Assembly: GCF_000516985.1 (NCBI RefSeq)
Contig: NW_006917091.1
Coordinates: 6,297,793-6,361,792 of the forward strand
DNA: 64,000 nucleotides
DNA from: Pestalotiopsis fici W106-1
Lineage: Eukaryota > Ascomycota > Sordariomycetes > Amphisphaeriales > Sporocadaceae
Direction of reading: 5' to 3'
Shown here in pieces: positions 10,048 to 21,051 of the stretch. Made by a program: the position numbers and the translations under genes. The first letter of the stretch is position 1. Every line of letters starts with the position of its first letter. Below the pieces are notes generated by a model. The model had not been told where the DNA came from, made no database searches, and saw only the letters and a list, made by a program, of their open reading frames with translations.

Positions 10048-13000
10048 CTATATATCCAAGGGGCCCAGGCCGCGCTGCTTCACCGCATTCTGTACCTCGG
10101 CCTTGATGCCTTGTACCACAGCGAGCCATTTTGTCTTGCCGCGGGACTCGGCCTCGTTCTCTTCGACCAGATAATCCAACCACTGGACGAGTTTCGTTGC
10201 CTTGTCCATATCCTTCTCCTCGAGGACGACTCTAGCCAGATACTTTTCCAGCATCTCGACATCTCGCCTATGGGGGCCCTCGGCTGCCGTTTCCTTGTGC
10301 CAAACATTGAGCATATCCCGAATATCAGACAGCGAGGTCAATCCGGCATTGGTAAAGGCGATCTTGCTTGGCCGCGCATTAAACTGCAGCTTTGTCTGCC
10401 CTCCCTGAAGCGCCTCATCGCTATCGGCCTCTCGTTGGCGCTTGTGCGAAATCTTCAGGTCCAGTCCAGAGCGCTGTGCCTTTCTGCGCCGAAAGTCGGC
10501 AATCACTTCTTTCCGCACCGACTCTGGGAGCTCGGCTAGAAAATCTTGGTCTAGCTCATCAACATCACTGAGACCTGCTTCTTCGCCAGCGTTGAAGGCG
10601 AGACTGGTCTGGACAACCTTGTTCTGTGCGTCGGCATGCCGTTCTCGAGCCCTAGCAAAAATCCCCGGAACGCGCTTCTTTGTTGGCGTTGTCTTCTTCA
10701 TGGGCTTAATGATGCGATCCTTTCGCGGAGACTGTGGCAGGAGTTGTTGAGCAGGTCTTGGCCTTTTGTAAGAGGCTAGTACTTCGGCTTTCATGTCATC
10801 CGGCAGCGCATTGAAAACTTCCGGGTCGATATCGGGCGGTATTTCATCAACTAATGCAGGGCTTTCCGTTCTTGATCGAGGAGCAGGTGGAGATTCGACC
10901 GCTGCCGATGGCTTTGGCTTCGATTTCGCCTGCGCCAGCAACTTGTTCCGTATATCCGGAGGTAATTCAGCCAGTACCGCTGGGTCGGCATTCGCTGGCA
11001 GGACAAATTGCGTTCCACCAATGTTGAGAGGTGTGTTGGCTTTTGCGTCATGCTCATTGGCCTTTGAAATAGCGAGTGCCGGATGTGAGGTATTGGGTTT
11101 TGCTTTTCGTGGAGTCAGAGGCCCGTCCGTAATGGGATCCTCCGTTTCAGCGCGGCCCTGGGTTGGACTCGGCCTCAGCGGGCCAGCAACCTCTTGAATG
11201 GGATCTTCCGCAGGTTTCCTGACTGGCGCTGGGCTTTTGAAAGCACCAAAGCTCAGTTTCTTCTGACTGCTCTCGAGCCCGCCAGGCGTCGAGATCTTGA
11301 TAGGCTCCAGTCTCGTGAGTTGAACACCAAGCCCGCGCAAATCGCCGGGGCTGAATCTGTAGGAACGCAGGATGGATATAGCCTCTTTTCCAATAAGCTT
11401 ATGATCGTTGGTGGAAACGCCAAATAATGTGCTTTTGTTGAATGTATCGCACTTTCCATGACCAAGGTGCTTTGGAGGATCCAGTGGTGCGTCGAGCGAA
11501 CGTCTCATGATCTTCATGGTCAACTGTTTGCCTTTGACTTGTTCATTTAGAAGCCGCTTTTCCAATTCCTTGCAAAGATTCAAAACAAATTCTTCCGCTT
11601 CTTCTTGGTTGATGAACCGTATGCCCCAATTGACCTCGGCTGACACAGATTTTCGTATAGGTTGGTCGCCAACCTCGGTGCGATCGATCCCACGTGCGTA
11701 TTCCCATAGCTTTTCTCCCGTCTTTGGGCCAAGCGTAGTAATGAGTCGTTCCTTGGAAACTTCTCGTATGTCCTTGACATACTTGATTCCGATTTCTTCC
11801 AGTTTACCTGCGATGCTATACGCCACTCCGGGGAGTTTGTCAACCTGGAGTTCTGCCAGAAATGATAACACAGCTTCTGGTTTCAATTGAAATTGCCCAG
11901 CCGGCTTGGCCTTTCGCAGCGCAACCTTGGCAAGCAGGATATTCCCCCCAATTCCTACAGAGACAGCGCAGCCTGTTTTGATCTTGATTTTTTGCCTAAG
12001 GTCTCGGGCAATGCTGTCAGCTTTCTCTTGCTCCCTCCAAATGCTGCCTTCATCGATGCCATCTCCTTTGGAGCCAACGGCATTGAAAATGACTTGGGTC
12101 ACGTCCACCAGAGCCTCATCGATACTGACACTCTGCACGACACCGCCGACATCTAATATTGCCTCATAAAATAGCTTGCTGGCTTCTTCATATGCCGGAA
12201 AGTCATATGGCAACACTTTGAGGTCGGGACACAACTCCTTGGCCCGCTTCATCCACATGCCATTCTTTACGCCGAATTCCCGTGCCGGATAATTGCAGCT
12301 TGCAATTTCGGACCCAGTTCCGTTGCCATGAGCCACAACGGCGGGCTTGGTAACGAATTCCGGGGCACTTTTGAGAGAGATAGCGCAGAAGAAGCTGTCA
12401 AAGTCGACATGCATGATATAACGTCTGGACCCTGGCTTTCTCCTAATCGGTTTTTCTTGTGTTCCCCTTTCGGCTGCGAGCCTCTGCATCCTCGACTTGA
12501 GATCGGCTTTCCAAGTTGACAGGTGGTGGAGACGGCTTTCTGAGTAGTACTGTTGAATGAAATCTGGATTTGCTGTCGAAGATTTCCGCATTCGTGGGTC
12601 TTGGAGTAGCAGGGCGTTGTGTTCTTCGGATGTCATCTCTTCTAGTGGCTTATCAGGTGGTTGCAGTATAGATGGTTTTGACATGAGAGCATCATCACGA
12701 TCCTGCTTCTGCACTGTTTCGAGGTGAGAAGTCTCCATTGCTTCTATGTCCGCAGGTGCTTCGATCATGTTCATGTCAAATGAAAGACGTCTTGTTTCTC
12801 GGTCCACGAGAGGACTACTTTCACAGGCCCCAACGAAGGCTGTTGTCGCGGCAGGCGATTGACTTTTGGTAGGCTTCCCATCAATAGCTTCGGCGAAGCC
12901 CTTCAACTGACTGGTGTAGAAGCTGTTGTCGGTCTGCTCCCGATATCTAAGAGGCGATTGCTGCGTATTTGATTGTGTAGACATCATGCCTCCTGTGAAT

Positions 13001-13476
13001 TTGATGGTTTTCTGTCGAGGAGTCTCTTCAATGACTCTGTAATCTGACCAAGGCAGCAGCTTTCCTGCCTGGATAGAATCAGTCACCCAGGCGGGTTTGA
13101 CGATTCTATATTTATTGAACTCGACCATCTTCTTTGGCGGTAAAGTAGAAGCTATGATGTGTGTTGCCATGGTTTTGGAATCTAGATACTGGATGAAGCC
13201 CGCTCCATGTTCTACCAGTTCTTTGTGGAGGACATGTAGTGGCGGTTGTGTGTAACCAGTCACATGAGCCACGATACCTTTGAAGATCTGAGGCTTGTTG
13301 GCAGCAGCTCGTATCTCCGAGTCGAGGTTTTGAAGTTTAATCTTCTTGCGGCGAAAGTACTCTGGAAAGCCTCCAAAGGCACTCGGCTCATACTCATCGC
13401 CAGCTTCATCGGTGAAGGAGTGGTTCTCGATGCGTTTCCGCACCTCCTTGGAGTTCTTCTCCAGCCGGCTGCCCAT
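10048..13476 (-). CDS. REV1: Translesion DNA polymerase / deoxycytidyl transferase REV1
   Basis: Y-family polymerase that inserts dCMP opposite abasic sites and scaffolds other translesion polymerases. Single exon, 1142 residues, close to fungal REV1 length. Domains in order: a BRCT domain (~60-150, with VTGYTQPP and HIIASTLPPKK); a linker; the catalytic core from ~350 with MHVDFDSFF near 355, carrying the first catalytic acids, and SIDEALVD near 449, carrying the next; a helix-hairpin-helix region (LPGVAYSIAGKLEEIGI); and a little-finger domain to ~720. Three ubiquitin-binding-like motifs with LP cores follow near 838 (ELPPDIRNKLL), 890 (ALPDDMKAEVL) and 985 (ELPESVRKEVI). The C-terminal interaction domain covers the last ~110 residues. 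All key residues I can locate are present. Divergent from the RED-family gene. Confidence 0.96.
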   Translation of the reverse strand: MGSRLEKNSKEVRKRIENHSFTDEAGDEYEPSAFGGFPEYFRRKKIKLQNLDSEIRAAANKPQIFKGIVAHVTGYTQPPLHVLHKELVEHGAGFIQYLDSKTMATHIIASTLPPKKMVEFNKYRIVKPAWVTDSIQAGKLLPWSDYRVIEETPRQKTIKFTGGMMSTQSNTQQSPLRYREQTDNSFYTSQLKGFAEAIDGKPTKSQSPAATTAFVGACESSPLVDRETRRLSFDMNMIEAPADIEAMETSHLETVQKQDRDDALMSKPSILQPPDKPLEEMTSEEHNALLLQDPRMRKSSTANPDFIQQYYSESRLHHLSTWKADLKSRMQRLAAERGTQEKPIRRKPGSRRYIMHVDFDSFFCAISLKSAPEFVTKPAVVAHGNGTGSEIASCNYPAREFGVKNGMWMKRAKELCPDLKVLPYDFPAYEEASKLFYEAILDVGGVVQSVSIDEALVDVTQVIFNAVGSKGDGIDEGSIWREQEKADSIARDLRQKIKIKTGCAVSVGIGGNILLAKVALRKAKPAGQFQLKPEAVLSFLAELQVDKLPGVAYSIAGKLEEIGIKYVKDIREVSKERLITTLGPKTGEKLWEYARGIDRTEVGDQPIRKSVSAEVNWGIRFINQEEAEEFVLNLCKELEKRLLNEQVKGKQLTMKIMRRSLDAPLDPPKHLGHGKCDTFNKSTLFGVSTNDHKLIGKEAISILRSYRFSPGDLRGLGVQLTRLEPIKISTPGGLESSQKKLSFGAFKSPAPVRKPAEDPIQEVAGPLRPSPTQGRAETEDPITDGPLTPRKAKPNTSHPALAISKANEHDAKANTPLNIGGTQFVLPANADPAVLAELPPDIRNKLLAQAKSKPKPSAAVESPPAPRSRTESPALVDEIPPDIDPEVFNALPDDMKAEVLASYKRPRPAQQLLPQSPRKDRIIKPMKKTTPTKKRVPGIFARARERHADAQNKVVQTSLAFNAGEEAGLSDVDELDQDFLAELPESVRKEVIADFRRRKAQRSGLDLKISHKRQREADSDEALQGGQTKLQFNARPSKIAFTNAGLTSLSDIRDMLNVWHKETAAEGPHRRDVEMLEKYLARVVLEEKDMDKATKLVQWLDYLVEENEAESRGKTKWLAVVQGIKAEVQNAVKQRGLGPLDI

Positions 13477-14038
13477 TTTCGTGCTGCTTGAAAATCAAGA
13501 TCACACAGACCAGTTTAAAGTTGGGCGATTCGAGTACGCCACAGGCTCTGCGTATCGTGTCGCCGCCGCTCTCATGGCGCTTGCCGGAATGAGGATGCTG
13601 GAGTCATCAGATCAGGGCAACACGACGCGACACCAGCGCTAGCAGTGGAGGAGTCTGGATTAAAGAACACAACTGAGGTCTATGTCAAACAAGTTGGATT
13701 TAGCTGTCGAAGAAACCCAAGTAGTTGATAACATTGGCATTAAGGCGTGGGACGCGCCTTCGGAACAGATTTGGTGGGGCAACGTGAGGTCTCTTTACAC
13801 GTCATCCCGTGACTACCTTCTGTAATGTAAATCAATTAGGCACCATATTGGCGCTGTAAACGGCGACTGGGGTGTCGCTTTAGTACAACTTTTAGGTACA
13901 ATTTAGTGAATGCTTTCATCCTCTGGCCTTGGCACTTCAAGCCAGAATACCGAAAGATTGCAAAATCTCGCCAATCCACAACCCAAGCACCAGATCTCGG
14001 GGATTGCTCTCAAGTGTCCCTTGTATATATTCCCTGCA
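13477..14038. promoter_or_regulatory. Divergent promoter region, REV1 / RED-family gene
   Basis: 562 bp between two divergent starts. No gene, repeat or RNA recognised. An open frame runs into the RED-family start from upstream, but it has no conserved character before the ATG at 14039. Confidence 0.45.
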
Positions 14039-15676
14039 ATGAACAACGACCAATTTCGCAAGCTGATTGCAGCGAAGTCGCCCAAAGAGTCTTCCAGCAG
14101 CAATGGCGCATCGCCAGCTGCACCTCGCGCTGTTGCGCTTGGTTCTAGGCAGAGATCGAGCATACCGATGACGCCGTAAGTTTTTGGACAAGCTACTCAG
14201 ACAGTTCCACATACTCATAGGTTTCACAGAAGGTCTGTAGGTGTCAGTCATTCCGATTTCCAGCGACAGCTCGCCGAGCGAAATCAAGCACAACGTCCAC
14301 AACAACAAAAATTCAAAACATCCGCACCAAAGGGAAGCAAGCTCGCGCAAGGTTACACAGACCGAACAAAACAACGCGATGACGAGGAAGCGGACGACAG
14401 AGCTGTGCGCCTCAAGGCGCTCGAAGAAGCTCTCAAGAAAGAGGAAATCGACCAAGCGACATACGACAGCCTCCGAGTCCGAATAGCGGGCGGCGATCTT
14501 GAAAGTACACATTTGGTGAAAGGTCTGGACTTCAAACTCCTGGAGAGGATACGCAAAGGCGAGGATGTTTACGGCAATAAGACTTCGGAAAATGGCGACG
14601 CCGGTGCCGACGAGCCAGAGGACGTGGACGACGTCCTGGATCAGCTGGAAGAAAGCAATGTTGAGGTTGTTATGCGAGAGTCATCCAAGAAGCAGGGTCA
14701 GGTTGCGAGTGGAGCGGCCCTGAAGCCCGGTCAAAAGCGCTCGAGGGCCATGATTTTGGCAGAAATGAAAGCGGCGCGGGAAGCTGCCAAAGCCCAGGAA
14801 CAGTCTGCCCTTGGCTCAAAATTCAAAAAGATTGGCGACAAGACCCCAGGGTCGCGCATTGAGAGAGACAGCAAAGGCAGGGAAGTTCTCATCATTGTCG
14901 ATGAAGATGGCAACGAAAAACGCAAAGTACGCAAAATCCAAACACCACAAGATGCAGAGGAGGAGGCCAAAGCAAGAGAATCGTTTGTGCCGGACAAGAA
15001 CGCAAAACCGCTGGGAATGGAGGTACCGGATATTTACAAACAGAAAGCCATCGAGTCGGAGGATGATAACGACGACATATTTGACGGTGTAGGGGATGAT
15101 TATGATCCCCTCGCTGGCCTAGATGAGGACGACTCCGACGATGACGAGGCTCCAGGCTCCAAGAAGCCCGTCAAGTTGCCGTCAGAAGAGGACAAGACGG
15201 CTAACGACAAGGATATGCCACCGCCACCTAAACCCGCACCTGCAAGTGGTCCGCGCAACTATTTCAAAGATTCGAAAACAGAATTGGCTTCAGCCCAAAC
15301 CCTCCAAGCACCATCCATGTCTGACCCGGCTATCCAAGCTGCTCTCAAGAAGGCGGCGTCACTCAATCGCAGGCCGGCCGAGGAAGATGACGAGGAAGCC
15401 AAAGCAAAGGCAGAACGCCACAAACGAATGCTGCAGAGCGTCGATCGTGATGCTGAGGATATGGACATGGGCTTTGGAACTAGTCGATTTGAAGATGAAG
15501 CCGACTTTGATGAATCTGACGTGAAGCTATCAAATTGGGCCAACGGCGATGAAGATGACGGCGAAGGTGGCTCAGGAAAGGCAAAACGGAAAAGAGGCGG
15601 CAAAAAGCGCAAGGGCGATGTTAACAATGCAGACGATGTTATGCGAATCGTTGAACAGCGCAAAGCTGAAAAATAG
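14039..15676 (+). CDS. RED/IK-family nuclear protein (spliceosome-associated)
   Basis: Homologue of metazoan RED/IK and plant SMU-partner proteins, which act with SMU1 in spliceosome activation. Exons are 14039-14175 and 14230-15676 (54-nt intron), giving 527 residues. The conserved N-terminus starts MNNDQFRKLIA. The splice join gives RSSIPMTPRSVGVSHSDFQR, then QLAERN, FKTSAPKGSKLAQGYTDRTK and STHLVKGLDFKLLERIR, the usual RED N-terminal blocks. The rest is charged and disordered: Lys/Arg helices, acidic boxes (DDNDDIFDGVGDDYDPL) and a basic tail (KAKRKRGGKKRK) that looks like a nuclear localisation signal. The first coding exon is set by phase and by family likeness. Confidence is high for family, moderate for role in this organism. 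Confidence 0.88.
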
Positions 15677-16148
15677 GAGCATCATTCATAGTAGTATGTA
15701 AATGATGTCCGTCAGTCTCGCCATGCACTATACTCCTTCAGTTAATGATTATTTTACTGAAACCCAAGTATAGATCTCAAGTATTACTGCTATATTGAAT
15801 TCCATGATTGAGAGAGAAAAAAGTGAGGCTTGCTTGCCGACCTTGTTTGGTCGACTGTACTATGGTAGCTCATATTTAGTATAATACATTCGTAGTTCCG
15901 ATGTTCCGATAGTCATTGGTCTGGGTCCACCTCCACTGTTATTACATGCCAAACTGACCGACGGTGACCGGCTGTGGCTCAACTGTCTAGCAACAAAACA
16001 CCATTTTGTGTAGAAAGACAGATACAAGCTCACTACAGCCATTACATCCGTGGTGGTTTAGTCAAAAAAAGCAAATCTTGATTGCCGTGCCGAAGAAGTT
16101 GCTTGAAAACGGACCTTGCCCATAAGCACAAGCGCTTCATTACTAGCC
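15677..16148. other. Intergenic spacer
   Basis: Tandem arrangement between the RED-family gene and the nucleoside hydrolase. Holds a 3' UTR and a promoter. No gene seen. Confidence 0.5.
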
Positions 16149-17615
16149 ATGTCAGCACCAGTGCCAGTCTGGCTGGACTGCGATCCAGGTCACGATGTGA
16201 GTACAGATGAACACTTCAGTTCCGGAGCCGCCAATAGCGCCGAGGGGATTGCAAATCCAGCACGGTTCATCAGAGACCTCAAGACTCCGGCGATGCGGAA
16301 GTCACATACTTCCACCCGGCTGCGGATGTAACATGGCCCCCGTGCTCAATTAGCCCCTCCCCGATTACCCGGCACGGGATTGACACATTTTATCTTGATA
16401 GTCAGCATCAACCACAAACGCTGACCAGAATTCCACAGGATGTCTTTGCCATCTTGCTGGCAGCTTACCACCCGGGAATCCGGCTACTGAATATCAGCAC
16501 TGTACATGGCAATGCTTCGTTGGACAAGACTACCAACAATGCACTTTCGGTGCTCAAGGCCATTGGCAAGCACGAGGAGGTGACGGTCTACCCAGGATAT
16601 GCACAAGCTCTCGAGCGACCGTCGATCCTTGCGCCCACGGAGATCCATGGCGAGTCGGGCCTGGACGGAACGGACCTTCTGCCCAAGCCAGCGACGCAGG
16701 CAGACCGGTCGGTGAGCGCCGTGGACGCCATGGCCGCAGCACTCCGGGCCACGGAACCCGGCACGGCGTGGCTGGTGGCGACGGGCGGGCTGACCAATGC
16801 CGGGGCTCTGTTCCTCAAGTACCCAGAGCTCGCGGGCCACATCAAGGGCCTCAGCATCATGGGCGGCAGCGTCGGCGGCGGGTTCACGGCCGCGCCGCTG
16901 GGCAAGGTCGACGGCGTCGAGCGCATTGGCAATTACACCAAGTGGGCCGAGTTCAACGTCCTCATTGACCCCGAGGCGGCGGCCAGCCTCTTTGACAATG
17001 AGGTGCTCAAGGGCAAGACCACGCTCGTTGCGCTCGACCTGACCCACCTCGTGCTGGCCACGAAAGAGGTGCAGGAGCAGATCTTGTACGGACCAAACTA
17101 CCAGGGAGAAAAGACCGGAAAGGGCAAGACGGAGTTGAGAACCATGTTGGTTGAGCTACTGAACTTCTTTGCTGCGACTTATAGGTTCGTTGATTCCCCC
17201 CTTACTACACCTCGAAATGGCCTGCACTGGTATGGTCACTAACACTACGAGCAGAGATACCTTTGGTATCGTAGAGGGCCCTCCACTACACGACCCACTG
17301 GCCGTGGCCGCAGTCCTTACCGGCACCGCCCATGAGATCCCCTTTTACGACTTTGACCCCACGGGCGAGGAGAAGCGTCCAGAGCGTTTCGACGTGAAGG
17401 TGGTCACCGAGGGGTCGATACAGGATGCGCTGCAGCACGGGCACCTGGAGACGGGACGCACGCTGGTCACGCCGCTGCCGCCAGGAACGCCTGGCGTGCG
17501 CATTCCCCGCGGCCTGGACATGGCGCTGTTCTGGAAGGTCATTGAGGAGTGCTGCCAGAGGGCAGATGAAACCAACTCCAAGGCAGCAGCAGCAGCAGCA
17601 GCTACCGCCGTTTAA
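16149..17615 (+). CDS. Inosine/uridine-preferring nucleoside hydrolase
   Basis: Calcium-dependent hydrolase that splits ribonucleosides into base and ribose for salvage. Exons are 16149-16196, 16439-17184 and 17255-17615, giving 384 residues. Intron 1 (242 nt, long for this window) splits the Ca-binding signature: exon 1 ends DCDPGHD and exon 2 opens DVFAILLAAY, so the join restores DPGHDD. Other family marks are ISTVHGNASLDKTTNN, VATGGLTNAGAL, IMGGSVGGG and the EFNVLIDPEAA block. C-terminally PPLHDPLAVAAVL carries the conserved His-Asp. The tail ends in a poly-Ala run coded by a short GCA repeat at about 17583-17602. No secretion signal is seen, so it is probably cytosolic. It could prefer another nucleoside; substrate cannot be read from sequence. 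Confidence 0.92.
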
Positions 17616-17859
17616 AGGCAAATCAATTTTCGTACTGGGCAAGGTTTGGGCATTTCTTGGTAGACTGTTATAGATGATTACGACTAGACCTCAATGACCT
17701 ATCAATGTTCTCTCGATCCATTAAAAAAGCAGGGAACTCATACGTTATTTTCGGGTATGATTTTGCACAGATATGGCTCAGAGTTTCATTATGTAACAAA
17801 CAGCGACAGTTTGTAAGCCAGTCTCAGCAGTTATAGCGTCGTTTCTATAACAGGACTAA

Positions 17860-18749
17860 TTACACTTCGACGTCTTGAAACCAGTCCTTCTCGCCGAACT
17901 CGCCAAGAAGCTTAAAGATCTTGAAGATTCCGAGCTTCCTGCCTTCGTAGATCCGATCCGTCCATGGCGAGGCAGTGAGTCTCTTGATCTCCAGCATGTC
18001 AGGGGAATCGACCTCAAACTCGTGAAGAGTCAACCAGACGGGGGGCTGCGGAGGAGCCTCTTCCGCCGCCGACGTCAAGCCCTTCAATGCCCGAGACTGC
18101 GCATTGGTTCTTGCAAATGCGAGCTTGAACCTTGTCGACCGCAGGTAGCCTGTTGCTTTGGAAAGAAGTAGCAGATGCTATAGGCGAGAAATCAGTCATG
18201 ATTCAAGCAGATGTGGCATGAGAAGAAGAAAACTATACCTCTTCACGATACCATTTATCAAAATCCTCTGCATCGGCCCCTTCTTTGAGTTCGATTTGAA
18301 CCGAAATAATGGATTTGGTATGCCCTGGTATATGTTCACAATCATTCCTTGTTTCAACTCGGATCATTTGTGCGTAGTCGGAGCCTACCTTTGCCTTTTT
18401 CTGTAGGGTCGTACACCTGAATCAGGTTGTCGTATCGAACGTCAAAGTCGGCCAAATCATACACGATTCCCGTTTCCGGTAGGTTATCACTCTTGATCTT
18501 GATGTTCTTGAACTGCTCGCTACCCAGAAAGGCGAGATCGGCCAGGGGGTATAAGGCCAGGTACGGCTTCTCCGCCTCCGGGTCTACATTCTTGAAGCGC
18601 CTGGCAGATTTGATGCCCCCAGTTGCTAGAATCTCTGGGATATGCTCCTCATCATACCACTTCAGGTAAGTCTCTTCGTCCAAGACATCAGATCGCGATA
18701 TCTTGGATTCGACGTAGAGAGAACCGATGCCGCGAAGGTTTTCCGTCAT
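17860..18749 (-). CDS. EthD-like dimeric alpha-beta barrel protein, function unknown
   Basis: Exons on the minus strand are 18749-18389, 18324-18239 and 18177-17860, giving 254 residues. Phases agree at both joins. The protein seems to hold two similar halves, each with a DxxxYLKWYDEEHIPEI or DAEDFDKWYREEH motif, the usual pattern of EthD/ABM-type ferredoxin-like domains. The first half contains KSARRFKNVDPEAEKPYLALY, the second GYLRSTRFKLAFART. The C-terminus contains WLTLHEFEVDS. I recall near-identical hypothetical proteins in filamentous fungi but no proven function. Some relatives act in polyketide or aromatic compound turnover. It is convergent with the nucleoside hydrolase, 244 bp apart. 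The fold call is an inference from motif pattern. Confidence 0.82.
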
Positions 18750-19974
18750 GGTTACGAATTGTAAGTTTGTAATGGGGAATATGGCAGATTTGTTGTAGCC
18801 TTTGGATTGTATATTTATGTTGCAAAAGACTCGGACGTCCGATGCAATACCAGATCTCCCGGAGCAGAGTTGAGGTATAATTGGTGAAATCGGGTATTGT
18901 TTCCCAGTCCGAAAACGGCAGCCTCAGAAGCGGGGGGTGGTCGTCACTATATGGCCAGTGGGGTCGAGTCCTTCATCATACAAAGACAACTAGCCTCGCT
19001 ATAACCAAGGCGACATGATACTTCATATAAAATCCCTACGACATCTGCATCCGCGACCACATTACTAACCCAGTAAGTGTCCAAAGCGTTGGATAAGGAT
19101 CTATGTCATGTTGGCCGGCAGTTTCCTGGGTATACCGAGGAGAGTCCAATAATTGGGATGGAAACGAAAAGTCAAGTCAACCGCTTTCATGGGCGGACTA
19201 TGCGCGGGAATTCACAGAAACCTCAACTCCAGAACACACTGACAAGACTAGAATAATGCCACTAATGAACATGACAACCTGTTACACTTCCGATACGAGT
19301 ACAGAAATGTTTGTCGTGGTTGGTGTTCTTTCTTTTAACCCAGTTGCAAAACTAGACCGACATCAGTGTTAGGACCAGTGCCAACGGCGAGTTGTTGCAT
19401 CTCATCGGCCAGATCGGCTGGGCTGAGTCAATCCGTCAAGGACCACGCTTCTTCACAGCAGGCGACTGGGTAATTTGTGCAATAACAACTGCACTGAATT
19501 CAACTTCAGAGGCTCCGATGTCTCTGTCATTTAAGCAGCTTCTAGACTAATGACAGAGCTTCTGCTTTGATCGAGTATAGGTTGGGTGACTGATAGACCT
19601 TCCTATCTGGTATAATATGCCATTACCCTGGGAAAGGGCCATTGACTGGCAAGCGGCGGTGCCTCAGGAAATAGTATTGTGTTGCCAAAGCATACCTCCG
19701 CAGTCGTCGCTCGTCATACCCCTCATACGTTGCAATCCGGGCAGTGTGCGACACACTTGTAGGTGGCCAGCTTGTACGAAGCGATATGCTTAATGTCTCT
19801 CATCTTAAAGATCGAGCGCAAGCCATGTGCGCCTGCGAGAGGTTTGTCGTCTCGATTGTCACCGGTTAGTGTAGTTTGGTTCCTGGATTATTGACGGCAT
19901 GGAATGCAACTCGAATCTCTCAATTCGACCATCGAGTCCCCAGATTGCATGGGATAAATGAGTGGCGAAGCAGT
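18750..19974. other. Intergenic region without supported genes
   Basis: 1.2 kb between the start of the EthD-like gene and the 3' end of PYM. Only short frames without protein character. No RNA gene or repeat recognised. Confidence 0.5.
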
Positions 19975-20568
19975 TCATCCTTCTACTTTGCCATCTTGAG
20001 CCTGAGCGGTACCATTGCCAGCCTTGGGCTCACCCTCGGCGTCGAAACCAAGCGCCTCTAATTCCCTAATGAGCTCGTTGATTTTGATAACCTTGGCGAT
20101 CTGTTCGGGAAGAAGCGATTGTCCTTCATCCTTCTTGCTCTTCAACTCCTTCGCTTGCTTCAATTTCTTCTTGAGGTTGCGAGCCTTCTTCTCCTTCTCG
20201 GCTTCGGGGTCGAGCTCTTCAGCCTTGGGCTCCTCCTTAGGCTGCTCAGATGTGGAGGGTTCGCCCTGCGTCTCCTTGGCCTTCTTGCGAGCCTCACGGC
20301 GTTTGGCGTTCTTATTGCTTGCAGCAGAGGAGGCATCGACCTTCTGTTCTTTTAGTCCTTCTGCGCCAATGACGCCGCCCTTGCCGCGATTTCTGAAACC
20401 CTCGGCAGTGCGGTTTTTGTAGATCTCGACATCCTCTGGGGGACGGTAGCCAGGTCGAATTTTAATCGCCTTTCGAGTAGTGCCATCAGCGCGGACGGAT
20501 TCTGGGATCTGCCGCTCGCCGCTGGTCTCGTCAGTGACGATGCCAGATCGGGACGGCTCTGAAGGCAT
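19975..20568 (-). CDS. PYM1: PYM, partner of Y14-Mago (exon junction complex disassembly factor)
   Basis: Cytoplasmic ribosome-associated protein that binds the Mago-Y14 core and helps strip exon junction complexes from mRNA. Intronless, 197 residues. The Mago-binding WIBG domain lies near residues 17-50 (GERQIPESVRADGTTRKAIK, then RPGYRPPEDVEIYKNR). Next come a Gly-rich GKGGVIGAEG and a Lys/Glu-rich helical middle (KNAKRREARKKAKE and EKEKKARNLKKKLKQAKELK). The C-terminal IAKVIKINELIRELEALGFD block resembles the conserved end of PYM proteins. The start is the first ATG of the frame. It is divergent from QCR9, so the 483 bp between them serve both. The symbol follows the metazoan name. Confidence 0.9.
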   Translation of the reverse strand: MPSEPSRSGIVTDETSGERQIPESVRADGTTRKAIKIRPGYRPPEDVEIYKNRTAEGFRNRGKGGVIGAEGLKEQKVDASSAASNKNAKRREARKKAKETQGEPSTSEQPKEEPKAEELDPEAEKEKKARNLKKKLKQAKELKSKKDEGQSLLPEQIAKVIKINELIRELEALGFDAEGEPKAGNGTAQAQDGKVEG

Positions 20569-21051
20569 CGTAAGGCGGACGGCGGGGTACGACCTGAACT
20601 GCGGCGTTCCGGGATCTCCAGCAGCAAAAGTAACGATTATGAATCAAGTGACCTCAAAAGATACAAAACCAGAACTGATTCCCAGGCTTTGTTATATAAC
20701 AATTGCAAAGGACATAAAACACAAAAAGAAATTGCCTCGAAATACAGGCGACCCAAAAGTTTCGGCACGCAGCCAGAAGCTTGAAAAGCTGCTCTGCTCC
20801 AGCAGCGCCAGGCTTAGAGTTGAGCGTGCTGCGGATAGTGAGCGTGTACTGCGGGTCCGGCTACAGGAAAGCTCCAGCCAATCGGAAACGACCAATTCCC
20901 AAATCTGAGCAAGAAGTTCGAGAGCCTCATCATTCCTGCGTCGAAAGATTTGTTCGCAACAAACGAAGTCAATTGAGCGACGTCAACCTCGAATCCCACC
21001 AATCCTCGTCCGCACACATCTCATCGCGAACGACTGCTTATACTCTTCACA
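20569..21051. promoter_or_regulatory. Divergent promoter region, PYM / QCR9
   Basis: 483 bp between divergent starts. A CCAAT box is visible at 20878-20882 (ccaat in ccaatcgg). No gene supported. Confidence 0.4.
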
